This document shows positions 1 through 7,586 of a DNA stretch of 46,107 bases, piece after piece. Every line of letters starts with the position of its first letter. Positions within the stretch are counted from its first letter, which is position 1. The stretch is from the NCBI GenBank assembly GCA_945870455.1, contig CAMBSL010000011.1, positions 1 to 46,107 on the forward strand. The letters run 5' to 3'. A program made the translations under genes and the position numbers. This DNA is from Pirellula staleyi DSM 6068. GTDB taxonomy: Bacteria > Planctomycetota > Planctomycetia > Pirellulales > Pirellulaceae. The notes below the pieces were generated by a model that searched no databases, was not told where the DNA came from, and saw only the letters and a list, made by a program, of their open reading frames with translations.

Positions 1-120
1 ATGGCACCTACCGAAGGGTCATGGCACCTACCGAAGGGTCATGGCACCTACCGAAGGGTCATGGCACCTACCGAAGAGTCATGGCACCTACCGAAGGGTC
101 ATGGCACCTAACGAAGGGTC
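1..120. repeat. 20-bp tandem repeat, six copies
   Basis: Six head-to-tail copies of ATGGCACCTACCGAAGGGTC run from the first base of the window; copies 4 and 6 carry one substitution each (G to A, C to A). A further partial copy lies at 141-157. The array probably continues upstream of the window. Twenty is not a multiple of three, so the array passes through all frames, and although each unit begins with ATG I see no gene using it. There are no spacers, so it is not a CRISPR array. The flank at 123-139 resembles the end of the dispersed repeat at 31657. Confidence 0.95.
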
Positions 121-400
121 CACTTTTGTCGGCTGTGTCTCTACCTACCGAAGGGTCCTTCACAGCCACGGGCTGTGTTTGTACTCTCCCGATGAACAAG
201 ATGCTGGAAGCAGCAAGGAGCGCATACGCAACGATCTTCATTTTGGACGGTGCGGCAAACCGCGACGCGGTTCAACATCCTAGCCCCGGGGTCGCGCTGC
301 GCACCCCGGGACCATTCGCTCCGACACGGTCGAACCCCATCGGGCCGATGGGGCCGTCCGAGCCCTTCACTTCAGTCTTTAGTTCAGAACAGCACGACTG
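121..400. other. Gene-free stretch with two hairpins
   Basis: No convincing gene is present. A hairpin cacagcc-acg-ggctgtg lies at 161-177. A second (stem CCCGGGGT 285-292 with ACCCCGGG 303-310) lies about 90 bp downstream of the stop of the minus-strand PEP-CTERM gene and could act in its 3' end, though no T-run follows. A related CGGGGTCGCGCTGCGC motif recurs near 7350, which suggests a dispersed element. Confidence 0.5.
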
Positions 401-1225
401 CTACGTTGCTTGTTGTAAACGACGCTTGCGGGCGAACCGGCCTCCGACAGCAAAACACGCAAGTCCAATGGCAAACACCGAAGTTGGCTCAGGACACACA
501 GCTCCATTTTGGAAGGCATTGACGTCCATGGTATCGTGGTGATCGTCTTGGCCATGGCTGCCATGGCCGGTGTAGAAATCATTCACGTGGTCGGAACCAT
601 TCAAATGATTATTCACACCGTCAATCAAAACGCAGTTGAATAGTGGAACATGTCCCCACGTCCCTGCTCCTATAAGCGAAAAGCTTATGACGGATGACTT
701 TATACCCGAAGTGACCCCTTCGAGCTGGAATGTGAAGTTTAAAAGGGAATCAAATGTTCCACCTTCTGCTAGTGGGCTCAGGTTAGCTACACTATTGTGA
801 ATTGTCATCGTGCTGCCAGTGTCAACTAGGTTAACCGTCTTGACATATTCGTTCGCGATCCCGCCAAACCCACTCCAATTGATTTGATTTTGACTCCGGA
901 GGGACAGGGCAACCATTGCTAGATTAATGGTTTGGGAGGCACCATCGGCCAGGTTGGTGACAGGGCCAAGGCGGTGCAAAATAGTGTCGGTGGCACCAGT
1001 GTTTTTAGGTCCCGCTCCGAAATTGTATGTGCCCAAAGGCACGCCAACGAACGGCGTAACGCCAAGCCCCCCTGCCCCTTGAAAATCAAACGAAGACGCT
1101 GTAGTCACTAGGAGATCATACCCGGACATTATATTGACAAAACCTCCGCTTGCAGAAGACGGGTGCAATACCAGCCCCATTGTGATCATCAAACCACAGA
1201 TTAAATTCGACAGCCTCGATAACAT
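401..1225 (-). CDS. PEP-CTERM-type exported protein
   Basis: A predicted secreted protein of 274 residues. The N-terminus (MLSRLSNLICGLMITMGL) is a signal peptide ending near ASG. The C-terminus has the tripartite PEP-CTERM arrangement: a CPEPTS motif, a hydrophobic helix (FAIGLACFAVGG) and a basic tail (RFARKRRLQQ). In this class the tail directs processing by an exosortase and delivery to the cell surface or extracellular matrix. The body is Gly/Ser/Thr/Asn-rich and beta-like, with a His/Asp-rich patch (HGSHGQDDHHD) shortly before the sorting signal. The start at 1225 is chosen because AAGGA lies 7 bases upstream; an upstream extension to 1285 adds a charged stretch that would spoil the signal peptide. 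It lies 124 bp downstream of the thioesterase gene on the same strand, so it may be the last gene of that operon or separate. Its molecular role is unknown. Confidence 0.8.
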   Translation of the reverse strand: MLSRLSNLICGLMITMGLVLHPSSASGGFVNIMSGYDLLVTTASSFDFQGAGGLGVTPFVGVPLGTYNFGAGPKNTGATDTILHRLGPVTNLADGASQTINLAMVALSLRSQNQINWSGFGGIANEYVKTVNLVDTGSTMTIHNSVANLSPLAEGGTFDSLLNFTFQLEGVTSGIKSSVISFSLIGAGTWGHVPLFNCVLIDGVNNHLNGSDHVNDFYTGHGSHGQDDHHDTMDVNAFQNGAVCPEPTSVFAIGLACFAVGGRFARKRRLQQAT

Positions 1226-1349
1226 AACATTGTCCTTTTTCCGAGAGAAAAAACCAAACTGCTTGGGTGTCCATTCCAGTCCCACGTCATCCTGACATCA
1301 ACGTGAGTCATAACGGACTCACAATTGTTTTTTGTTGGCCCTAGCTGGC

Positions 1350-2222
1350 CTATCTCAAATCGTCCTGGTGAGCGAATTCAATGATGTTTTCAATTTTGTC
1401 TAACATTCGCTTGGAGTCGGTAAACGATTGCAGAGCCAGCAACATGTCCGTTGGAAGTGGGCAGGGAACAATTCCCAATCCAACATAACGTTTGCTGCTC
1501 ATTCGCTGATGGCCCGTCGCGAAGGCTACTTGCTCGTTCTCGGACATCGCAAAATAGTCAAAGCGCACGCCGAGTTGCCCACACTTGATCTCGTCAAGCC
1601 GCATCTCGATACGCACCTCGTCCAAGAGGGGCGGAGTCTGATGAAGCTCCACGGAGGCAGATGTTGTTTGAAGGGCAAGCTGCCGATTTGCGACTCGACC
1701 GAGCGACTCAGGGACATGGTCCTCCAGAAACAGTTCGCGACACTTTCCTTGCCAGGCGAAGAGATCGAGTGGATTCAGAACGGATATTCGGGGGCACACG
1801 GTTGTGAACTCGTAAAAGGGTCCACTCGGCGACTCATTGTGAGCATGACTATAAGCCGGTGAAGTCTGAAAACGCATGCTGCCCTTGCCGATCGTCTCTG
1901 CCCCTTTCTCGGTGATTCTCTCGATCGTGGCGGAAGCTGAGTATTGGTGCTCATTCTCATCGAATTCCATCGACACACACACATCGTCGCCAATCGTCGC
2001 CCCAACAGGGTCATCGAAACGTGTCGACCAATGAGTGACGCTCAAAGGCGATTCACCTCGGCGGATGGAGTGCCAAAGTTCGGGATCGTTTTCTCGGAGC
2101 CACTGGTCGCGGCATTCCGCTTGCCAGCGAAAAAACGTAAGGAAATAGACGTTTCCAACGACATTCGTATCTTGAAACGTGATTCGTGGTCGGTAGGACG
2201 TTTGCGTTAGGGTTTTCTGCAT
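1350..2222 (-). CDS. Enediyne-type hotdog thioesterase, tandem domains (TebC/CalE7-like)
   Basis: About 290 residues with two hotdog-fold domains. The first (about 1-125) has the signature of enediyne-cluster thioesterases: FQDTNVVGNVYFLTFFRW followed by QAECRDQWL. The second (about 140-290) repeats a shorter version, LDLFAWQGKCRELFLEDHVP. The Trp-Gln-x-x-Cys-Arg-Asp/Glu element, whose Arg is the key active-site residue proposed for CalE7/DynE7, is thus present twice. Known members release linear polyene or beta-keto acyl chains from an iterative polyketide synthase and are about 150 residues with one domain; the doubled length is unusual. It is the fourth gene of the minus-strand unb operon, just after unbU. 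I chose ATG at 2222 (GGA 6 bases upstream); an ATG at 2252, 4 bases after the unbU stop, is possible. The substrate is unknown because no PKSE is seen nearby. Confidence 0.8.
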   Translation of the reverse strand: MQKTLTQTSYRPRITFQDTNVVGNVYFLTFFRWQAECRDQWLRENDPELWHSIRRGESPLSVTHWSTRFDDPVGATIGDDVCVSMEFDENEHQYSASATIERITEKGAETIGKGSMRFQTSPAYSHAHNESPSGPFYEFTTVCPRISVLNPLDLFAWQGKCRELFLEDHVPESLGRVANRQLALQTTSASVELHQTPPLLDEVRIEMRLDEIKCGQLGVRFDYFAMSENEQVAFATGHQRMSSKRYVGLGIVPCPLPTDMLLALQSFTDSKRMLDKIENIIEFAHQDDLR

Positions 2223-2255
2223 GATTGTTCCGGGGGCTATGAGCAATGGCATGTA

Positions 2256-3299
2256 CTAAGCTCGGACTTCCTCGAGCACTGCGATTTTCTCGACAACGGG
2301 AGAAGCAGGCCTCGCCCCAGCGATGGAAACGCGGGTGATCGGTTGGCTCTTTGTTTTCGCTTTGCTTATCGCGCTTGCAATGGCGATGCATAATCCGCGA
2401 ACGGCACACACCGCAATCAGAGCCAGGAAGAGTCCAAAGACGATGTGAAAAAGTTGCAGCGCCGCATAAACGATGGCAACACTGACACCGAATGCGATTT
2501 GACGGCCTTTCACGATGGGTGTGGTAGCCGGATCTGGAATCATGTAAAGCGTGAACAGGATAAAGCCAGCGCTCGACATGGGCATGAGCGGCACATACCA
2601 TGAGTTGCCAGCTAGCCACGCTCGAAAAACACCCTGGACTACGAATCCCAACAGCCAGGCGATGCATAACGTCAAACGCCCAGTTGCAAATCCATGAACA
2701 ACGATGCCGCTGGCCAAGATTGCGGCTGGTAACGCCCAATGCCAGAAACCTGTAATGTTCTCGGTAAATTGATAGGGCGGCGCCTACCCCACGTCCGAAA
2801 ACAGAAGCAACGTCACAACAATTCCAAAATTGGATGGATTGAGAAAATGGGTTAGGGAACCGTTGCTGAGCCTGATGCGAAACAACACTTTGGACGCGAT
2901 CGAAAGGACGGAGGCAAAGATGATTGGTCCCAAACGCTCGTTGGGAAAGAGCAGCATGGCACAGGCGAATCCGGAGATCATGGCCGGGGGCAGAAAGTTG
3001 ACAAAGCTCAACCAAGAGCCGCTGAATCGAGGTTTGCGACCGAGCGAGCGAGCGTCAACCCATTCGAGCACGATCTGTGCTAAACAAGCGGAAAGAACAG
3101 CCACGAAAGGCATCGCCCATGATTGCTCAAACCCAAGAAAGGTGTGCCCAGCAATGTTCCAGGCAATCATCAAAATTGCAAAGTACCAGAGCGCAAACAA
3201 TCGTAGATGCGCATTGCGATTTGGGTACAGCGATACGGTGGCATTGACCGATACTGTGGGATTGCTTGATGTTTGAATCGTGTTAGATGCTTGAATCAT
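2256..3299 (-). pseudogene. unbU: UnbU-like membrane protein interrupted by one in-frame TAG
   Basis: A multispanning membrane protein of the UnbU (RnfD-related) family found in the enediyne cassette; its biochemical function is not established. Translation from ATG 3299 gives about 170 residues with several hydrophobic helices and the family-like run HFLNPSNFGIVVTLLLFSDVG, then a TAG at 2784-2786. Reading on in the same frame gives APPYQFTENITGFWHWALP and the remaining helices down to the TAG at 2256-2258, so only one codon separates the halves and no bases are lost. The whole frame is 347 codons, a normal full length. It starts 9 bp after the unbV stop. Possibilities are a recent nonsense mutation, a sequencing error or suppression of the stop. 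Neighbouring unbV and the thioesterase also end in TAG, which argues against general TAG reassignment. Confidence 0.75.
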
Positions 3300-3307
3300 G
3301 TACGAAC

Positions 3308-5404
3308 CTATTTGCTTGAAGTACCGAGCAAGATTGTGTGACGACCTGGGGCTATAGAAACGGTTCGCGAGACCAAGTGTCCTTTTCTGGTTCTCCATCG
3401 AAGCTCAACATCGATGGTCGCGTTTGGATATTCACCTAGACCAAAATGAATTTCTTGTGAGCTATGTCCCGAATGGCCGACGCCCGATAGGACTTCGGCC
3501 ACAGAAACCAGTCCCGTTCGTTGGGCAGTTCCTGAGACGGGATTCGTCTTCGGTTCACGCTTAATCGTGGCCGTTGCTCCAATGGCAAAGCTACCTACTG
3601 ACTCTGCACTTGGATCGATCTCGAAAGGAATTTCGTCATCCAGAGGAAGCACAAGCCGCAGTGAAAGTGATTTGTTATGGTTTGCGATGGAGTTGCGAAA
3701 GAAAACCGAAGGTTCCCACTGATTCGCATAAACGAAGTCCAACGAACCGTTTCCATCGGTATCGGCGACGGCGATCCCCCTGGTATTAAACGGATCTCCC
3801 ATGCCAATGTCGGCGGAGATGTCTACGTATCGACCTGAAGCCGACGAAACATAGATCGGGTTATTGTCGTAACCGCTTAGGGTCGCCGTAGGACTCTGTA
3901 TTTTAGGCCAAGCCCGTGGGTCGTGGATAAGTCGATCGTTTGTCGTCCCAACGGCTTGCAGTTCTGCCCAACGGTTGATGCCGTGTTGAAGAAATCCGGC
4001 CGAGAACAAGGTGCGGTCAATCCATGACAGCTTGGAATCTTTCGTAACAACTCCCTTGGCAAACCCAGTTGCCTGGATCGCTTCGAGTCGTCCATCATTA
4101 TCAAGATCCACCAGGACGGCATCCCAACCCCAACCACTCCGCGAGAGTCCGTACGGTTCGCTCTTTTGCTCATAAGGTGCACGGTTGTGTTTAAAATCAT
4201 CAATATTTCCGGTGCTAACCCACAGAAAATGACTCTCTTGGAGGGCCCATTCGTCGGCAATATTGCTGACAAAGATGTCGAGCAAACCGTCGCCGTTGAC
4301 ATCACCGAAACCAACTCCCATACCCTTGAATGAGTCCCGGCCCAATACAAAGGATCGAGGAGTGGTGAATGTACGAACTCCTTCGCATAGTCCGAACTCC
4401 AAGTGTCCGGGCTGGGATCGATTATGCAGAAGCCGATCGGGACCAAAGTCGTGACCGATATACAACTCTGGCAACCCGTCACGATCGAGATCGGCAGCTC
4501 CGGCGGCCAGGACCCAACCCTTGCCACAATGCTTTTCAAGGACAGAGCTTTGGTCTGCGTACACAACCGTCGGTTGATTGCCGACGGAGGCGGAAAGCCA
4601 GCGGAACAGCTTGGCTCCACCACCGTTCTTCGCTCGGGATTTGCCTTCGTGCATCACCGTTGCAATGCCCGTACCATGTTCGTTCAGGATGTCGGCCCCA
4701 TCTTGAAAGAAATTGCCGATCATCAAATCGAGGTGGCCATCGCCATCGAAATCGGCTTGAGTAGCCGCGTGTGTGTACCATCGACCGGCGCTCGTGCCGA
4801 CGAGCTCAGGTACAAGTTCTATCGGAGTAAATTGCGATGACGCAAGCTGGCTGGCCTGTGTCTGATGCGTGTGCTTTAGAAAAAGCACTGGCGTGCGTCC
4901 CCAAAAGTAAACCAATACATCCGCTTGCCCATCTTCGTTGAAGTCACCAACGAGCGAGCCTGTGGGTGACATCGTATTTGGATTCATCGGAAGATCACGA
5001 ACATCCAGTGCAAAGGCTTCGTATCGTGCTTTGCTATGGACTTCATCGCCGGGTACCGGCATGACAACAATGCGATCGACCCGTGTGTCGACCAAGATCA
5101 AGTCGTTATCTAATCCGTCAAGATCGAGATCGCAAAGAGTGGCAGCGGCGCCTGTTCCACTTATCCACGCCGAAATGCGGTCTAAGCTCGGATGAGCCGC
5201 TCGCTTGGCTTTCAAACCGTTGAGAGCAAAATCTTCGACACCCAGGTTGAAACGGTCAAAGTGCAGTTTGGATGCCAGTTCTTTGCGCTCACCCTGGCTG
5301 ATTGAGGGTTGGCGGGCAAAGAAGTAACACGTTGCCACCAAGACGAAACCCAAAAATTGAACGCGGCGGTTTGTTGCCATGGTTTTTGACATAATATTGC
5401 TCAT
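3308..5404 (-). CDS. unbV: UnbV-like FG-GAP / ASPIC-UnbV domain protein
   Basis: A 698-residue protein with an N-terminal membrane anchor or signal (VQFLGFVLVATCYFFA). It is followed by at least seven FG-GAP-type calcium-binding loops of the DxDxDG pattern, including DLDLDGLDND, DFNEDGQADV, DFDGDGHLDL, DVNGDGLLDI, DLDNDGRLEA and DTDGNGSLDF. These suggest a beta-propeller outside the cytoplasm. The last 110 residues match the ASPIC/UnbV C-terminal domain (GSFAIGATATIKRE, then SGHSSQEIHFGLGEYP and a VELRWR strand). UnbV is one of the conserved enediyne-cassette proteins; its exact role is unknown. The start at 5404 is chosen because the ATG overlaps the unbL TGA (ATGA) and is preceded by AGGTGA; this implies translational coupling. 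Related ASPIC proteins also occur outside enediyne clusters, but the unbL and unbU neighbours make the assignment firm. Confidence 0.88.
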   Translation of the reverse strand: MSNIMSKTMATNRRVQFLGFVLVATCYFFARQPSISQGERKELASKLHFDRFNLGVEDFALNGLKAKRAAHPSLDRISAWISGTGAAATLCDLDLDGLDNDLILVDTRVDRIVVMPVPGDEVHSKARYEAFALDVRDLPMNPNTMSPTGSLVGDFNEDGQADVLVYFWGRTPVLFLKHTHQTQASQLASSQFTPIELVPELVGTSAGRWYTHAATQADFDGDGHLDLMIGNFFQDGADILNEHGTGIATVMHEGKSRAKNGGGAKLFRWLSASVGNQPTVVYADQSSVLEKHCGKGWVLAAGAADLDRDGLPELYIGHDFGPDRLLHNRSQPGHLEFGLCEGVRTFTTPRSFVLGRDSFKGMGVGFGDVNGDGLLDIFVSNIADEWALQESHFLWVSTGNIDDFKHNRAPYEQKSEPYGLSRSGWGWDAVLVDLDNDGRLEAIQATGFAKGVVTKDSKLSWIDRTLFSAGFLQHGINRWAELQAVGTTNDRLIHDPRAWPKIQSPTATLSGYDNNPIYVSSASGRYVDISADIGMGDPFNTRGIAVADTDGNGSLDFVYANQWEPSVFFRNSIANHNKSLSLRLVLPLDDEIPFEIDPSAESVGSFAIGATATIKREPKTNPVSGTAQRTGLVSVAEVLSGVGHSGHSSQEIHFGLGEYPNATIDVELRWRTRKGHLVSRTVSIAPGRHTILLGTSSK

Positions 5405-6354
5405 GTTGTCACCTGGCTTCTTAAGGACTCTCGAATATTCGATCGCCAAGTTTCATAGTCAGAATGCTTACATGGAAACGTTGGTTTGGCTGTGCGAGTC
5501 AGTTCAGCGGCGTCGGAAGCCGACATGCCGCAAACGATTCTGCATATGCGCTCGGTATGTTCCGCCTGTATGTCGGCGAGCTCTCTGGCTTCGGCGCCAA
5601 AGGTAACGCCCTGGGCTAGATAGTCTCGATGGTTACCGCTCGCTTCGACCAAGGATTCGATCTCGTCGCAACTCGCATCTCCCGCGTAGGAAGCGGCAAG
5701 CCCGATTCCGCTCCAAAAATCAGGACGACGCGATGGATGCAGAGACTCGATTACCGATGCGATTTTGGCTACATCTGCTCCTTTGACAAACCACAGGCTG
5801 CGTCCAAGCCCCTGATCGAAAACTCGCTTTCCTTGGTCGCTCCAAGAAGGTTGAAGGTTGGATGACGAAAGCCATTTCTTCCAGTTGAAAAAGCCTTCAT
5901 GAAAGCCGTAACCGTCGAGTACAAGCCATTTCAGTAGAGGGTCGAAGCGATCCATGTATTTCTCGGGATTTCGTCGATACCATGGAATTCTCGCGTACGC
6001 CCAACCAAGCCCCACATGCACTACATAACGATGTGGAGCACCCACGCCGTCAAGAAACTGTTGCCACTGGTTTCGCTTTCTCAGCGAGAGCGAATCGGTT
6101 ATCGCAAATGCCATTGCCGCACCTTCGAATACAAACCCCTGATAGGTTGGGTCACCATTCGCAATCGAAGTACCATGCAAAAAAACGGATGCATCATCGA
6201 GAGCTAGATGGTAGCCAAATAGGAATGATCTACCTATTTCTTCTAGATGAGGCTGCAAACTCGATGGCTCAAACCCACGCCTTGCGAAAGACACTTCCGT
6301 GTCGCTAATGCGCAAGAGCAAATTCCTAACGACCTTGGGGATCAACTGAATCAT
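5401..6354 (-). CDS. unbL: UnbL-like DUF1702 protein
   Basis: A 317-residue protein with the hallmarks of the DUF1702 (UnbL) family. These are FARRGFEP near residue 20, GRSFLFGYHLAL, the FVFEGAAMAFA run, HVGLGWAYARIPW, the strongly conserved LLKWLVLDGYGFHEGFF, RVFDQGLGRSLWFVKGA, and the YAGDASCDEIESL / YLAQGVTFGA region. The family is part of the enediyne warhead cassette and is needed for warhead maturation in known clusters, but its reaction is undefined. It is the first gene of the operon and overlaps unbV by 4 bp. I chose ATG 6354 because family similarity begins right after it (MIQLIPKVVRNLLLRI) and GAAGG lies 11 bases upstream. A TTG at 6456 would add 34 residues of no family character. 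No PKS gene lies upstream in the following 1.2 kb. Confidence 0.85.
   Translation of the reverse strand: MIQLIPKVVRNLLLRISDTEVSFARRGFEPSSLQPHLEEIGRSFLFGYHLALDDASVFLHGTSIANGDPTYQGFVFEGAAMAFAITDSLSLRKRNQWQQFLDGVGAPHRYVVHVGLGWAYARIPWYRRNPEKYMDRFDPLLKWLVLDGYGFHEGFFNWKKWLSSSNLQPSWSDQGKRVFDQGLGRSLWFVKGADVAKIASVIESLHPSRRPDFWSGIGLAASYAGDASCDEIESLVEASGNHRDYLAQGVTFGAEARELADIQAEHTERICRIVCGMSASDAAELTRTAKPTFPCKHSDYETWRSNIRESLRSQVTT
5409..5414 (-). promoter_or_regulatory. Ribosome binding site for unbV
   Basis: AGGTGA sits 4 bases before the unbV ATG at 5404, inside the 3' end of unbL. Most genes here lack a strong Shine-Dalgarno sequence, so this one decides the start and supports coupled translation with unbL. 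Confidence 0.7.
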
Positions 6355-7168
6355 GAGCTCAAAAACCTTCGCTTGTTGCAAACGTCGTGATGCACTGGGA
6401 TCGCAATTGCCCGATAGGTCGCTGCCAGCGTAGGTTGATGTTCCAAAAAATGGCAATGTCTCCCTAAGCGGACGGTCTTTTGATCACCGTTTGCACAGGC
6501 TTCCCATGCGTTATGTCTTCGATAGCTCTGGCTCTCCGCGCGTCCCAAAGTACCGATCAGGCTGGGACATGAGTGCATAGTACGTGCCAAATAGGGGATA
6601 CACTTGGATCTCTCGACGGCTTGATTGCTTCCGTAAACGGTTTAATCTAGTGGTATTCAACGTGCACACTGGCAAACTATTATTTAGGTGGTGAGTCAGG
6701 CACTACCTTTGGTGGCTGGCCATGTGAGCAATTGCGAGCCCTATCGTTACGTATTGACCGTGCGTGTCACATGCATGTCACAGAAGCGCACACCAGCGAG
6801 CTCCACCCACATCGAACTAAAAACAAGACATCTTGGTGGCATGAAAAGCGATGACCACCTTGGGAGGATCGACAGTTGGTTCGAGCGAGATAGAATCATG
6901 CGACGCGGCAAACATCCTAGTGCCAATGATTGGAATGAACGTCGCACAGGAGGGCGTCGATCATAACTTAGGCAGTCAGGTCGGCTAGCATAGTCAGACG
7001 GTGCGACGAGCGCCGGCCTCGATTAGCCACAAAGCATAACAAATCCCCAGGGCAAGCCTGGGGTATTTCGAATCCCGACGGTCTTGTGCGGCGGTTCGTT
7101 CAGGTTTTTAGGCTAAACCGCACGATGAGCGGCGGCCTTGTTATGATCGATGCCCACTGGAGCCTACT

Positions 7169-7193
7169 CGTTCCCAGGCTCTGCCTGGGAACG
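7169..7193. repeat. Perfect 11-bp stem hairpin
   Basis: CGTTCCCAGGC (7169-7179) is followed by a TCT loop and its exact complement (7183-7193). A diverged relative, TTACCAGAC...GCCTGGTAA, lies at about 7274-7302. This looks like a dispersed intergenic hairpin element rather than a terminator, since no T-run follows. Confidence 0.7.
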
Positions 7194-7398
7194 CATTGGT
7201 GTGGAGGCTCCTGCCTCCCGAGTTCACAAACAAAGAATGCATTTCGGCGAGGCAGAGCCACGATTGCATTGCGTTACCAGACAGAGCCGCAGAGCCTGGT
7301 AACTAGATCGCACAGTGCAACAAAACTTGCAATCCGTGTCACTAGTCTCGGGGTCGCGCTGCGCATCCCGAAAACATTCTTAGCCTTCCGTTCGGGCA

Positions 7399-7518
7399 TG
7401 CGGGCTGTTGATTTAGTGGTATGACGGACTTCCTAGTCCGTCGAATTCCCCATTGACCGACTAGGAAGTCCGTCGTACCGCCCATACCCAATAACGACTT
7501 CATTAACTCAACAGCCCG
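7399..7518. repeat. Nested inverted-repeat element (120 bp)
   Basis: The outer arms GCGGGCTGTTGA (7399-7410) and TCAACAGCCCGC (7507-7518) are perfect complements. Inside, a 21-bp arm at 7417-7437 (with GACGGACTTCCTAGTC) pairs with 7458-7478 with a single mismatch. The whole can fold as one two-tier hairpin. It resembles a non-autonomous mobile intergenic repeat. Confidence 0.8.
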
Positions 7519-7586
7519 CTTGTCCCGACGAAGGCAACAATTGGCCGCTACAGGCGTTGGATGAAGGCCAGTTACTCGCGAAAGCC

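Larger units (their letters stand above)
6355..7586. other. 1.2-kb gene-free region upstream of the unb operon
   Basis: Short open frames here lack codon character, recognisable motifs or start signals. The unb operon promoter should lie in 6357-6700, but I cannot identify -35/-10 boxes with confidence. From about 7040 the stretch is a patchwork of intergenic hairpin elements: CCCCAGG-gcaag-CCTGGGG at 7045-7063, a perfect hairpin at 7169-7193, and a nested inverted repeat at 7399-7518. No PKS fragment is visible. Confidence 0.55.

Noticed and set aside
1-120. Possible CRISPR array
   Set aside because: The repeats are directly adjacent with no spacers.
21-582. Open frames running through the 20-bp tandem repeat and into 401-1225 on the plus strand
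   Set aside because: They are products of the repeat lacking stops and lie antisense to the PEP-CTERM gene; no family character or start signal.
2053-3015. Alternative minus-strand frame bridging the unbU interruption
   Set aside because: Its translation has no membrane or family character; the unbU frame itself continues across the TAG.
6660-7000. Small open frames between the unb operon and 7040
   Set aside because: No start signals, no motifs, and overlapping frames on both strands of equal quality.
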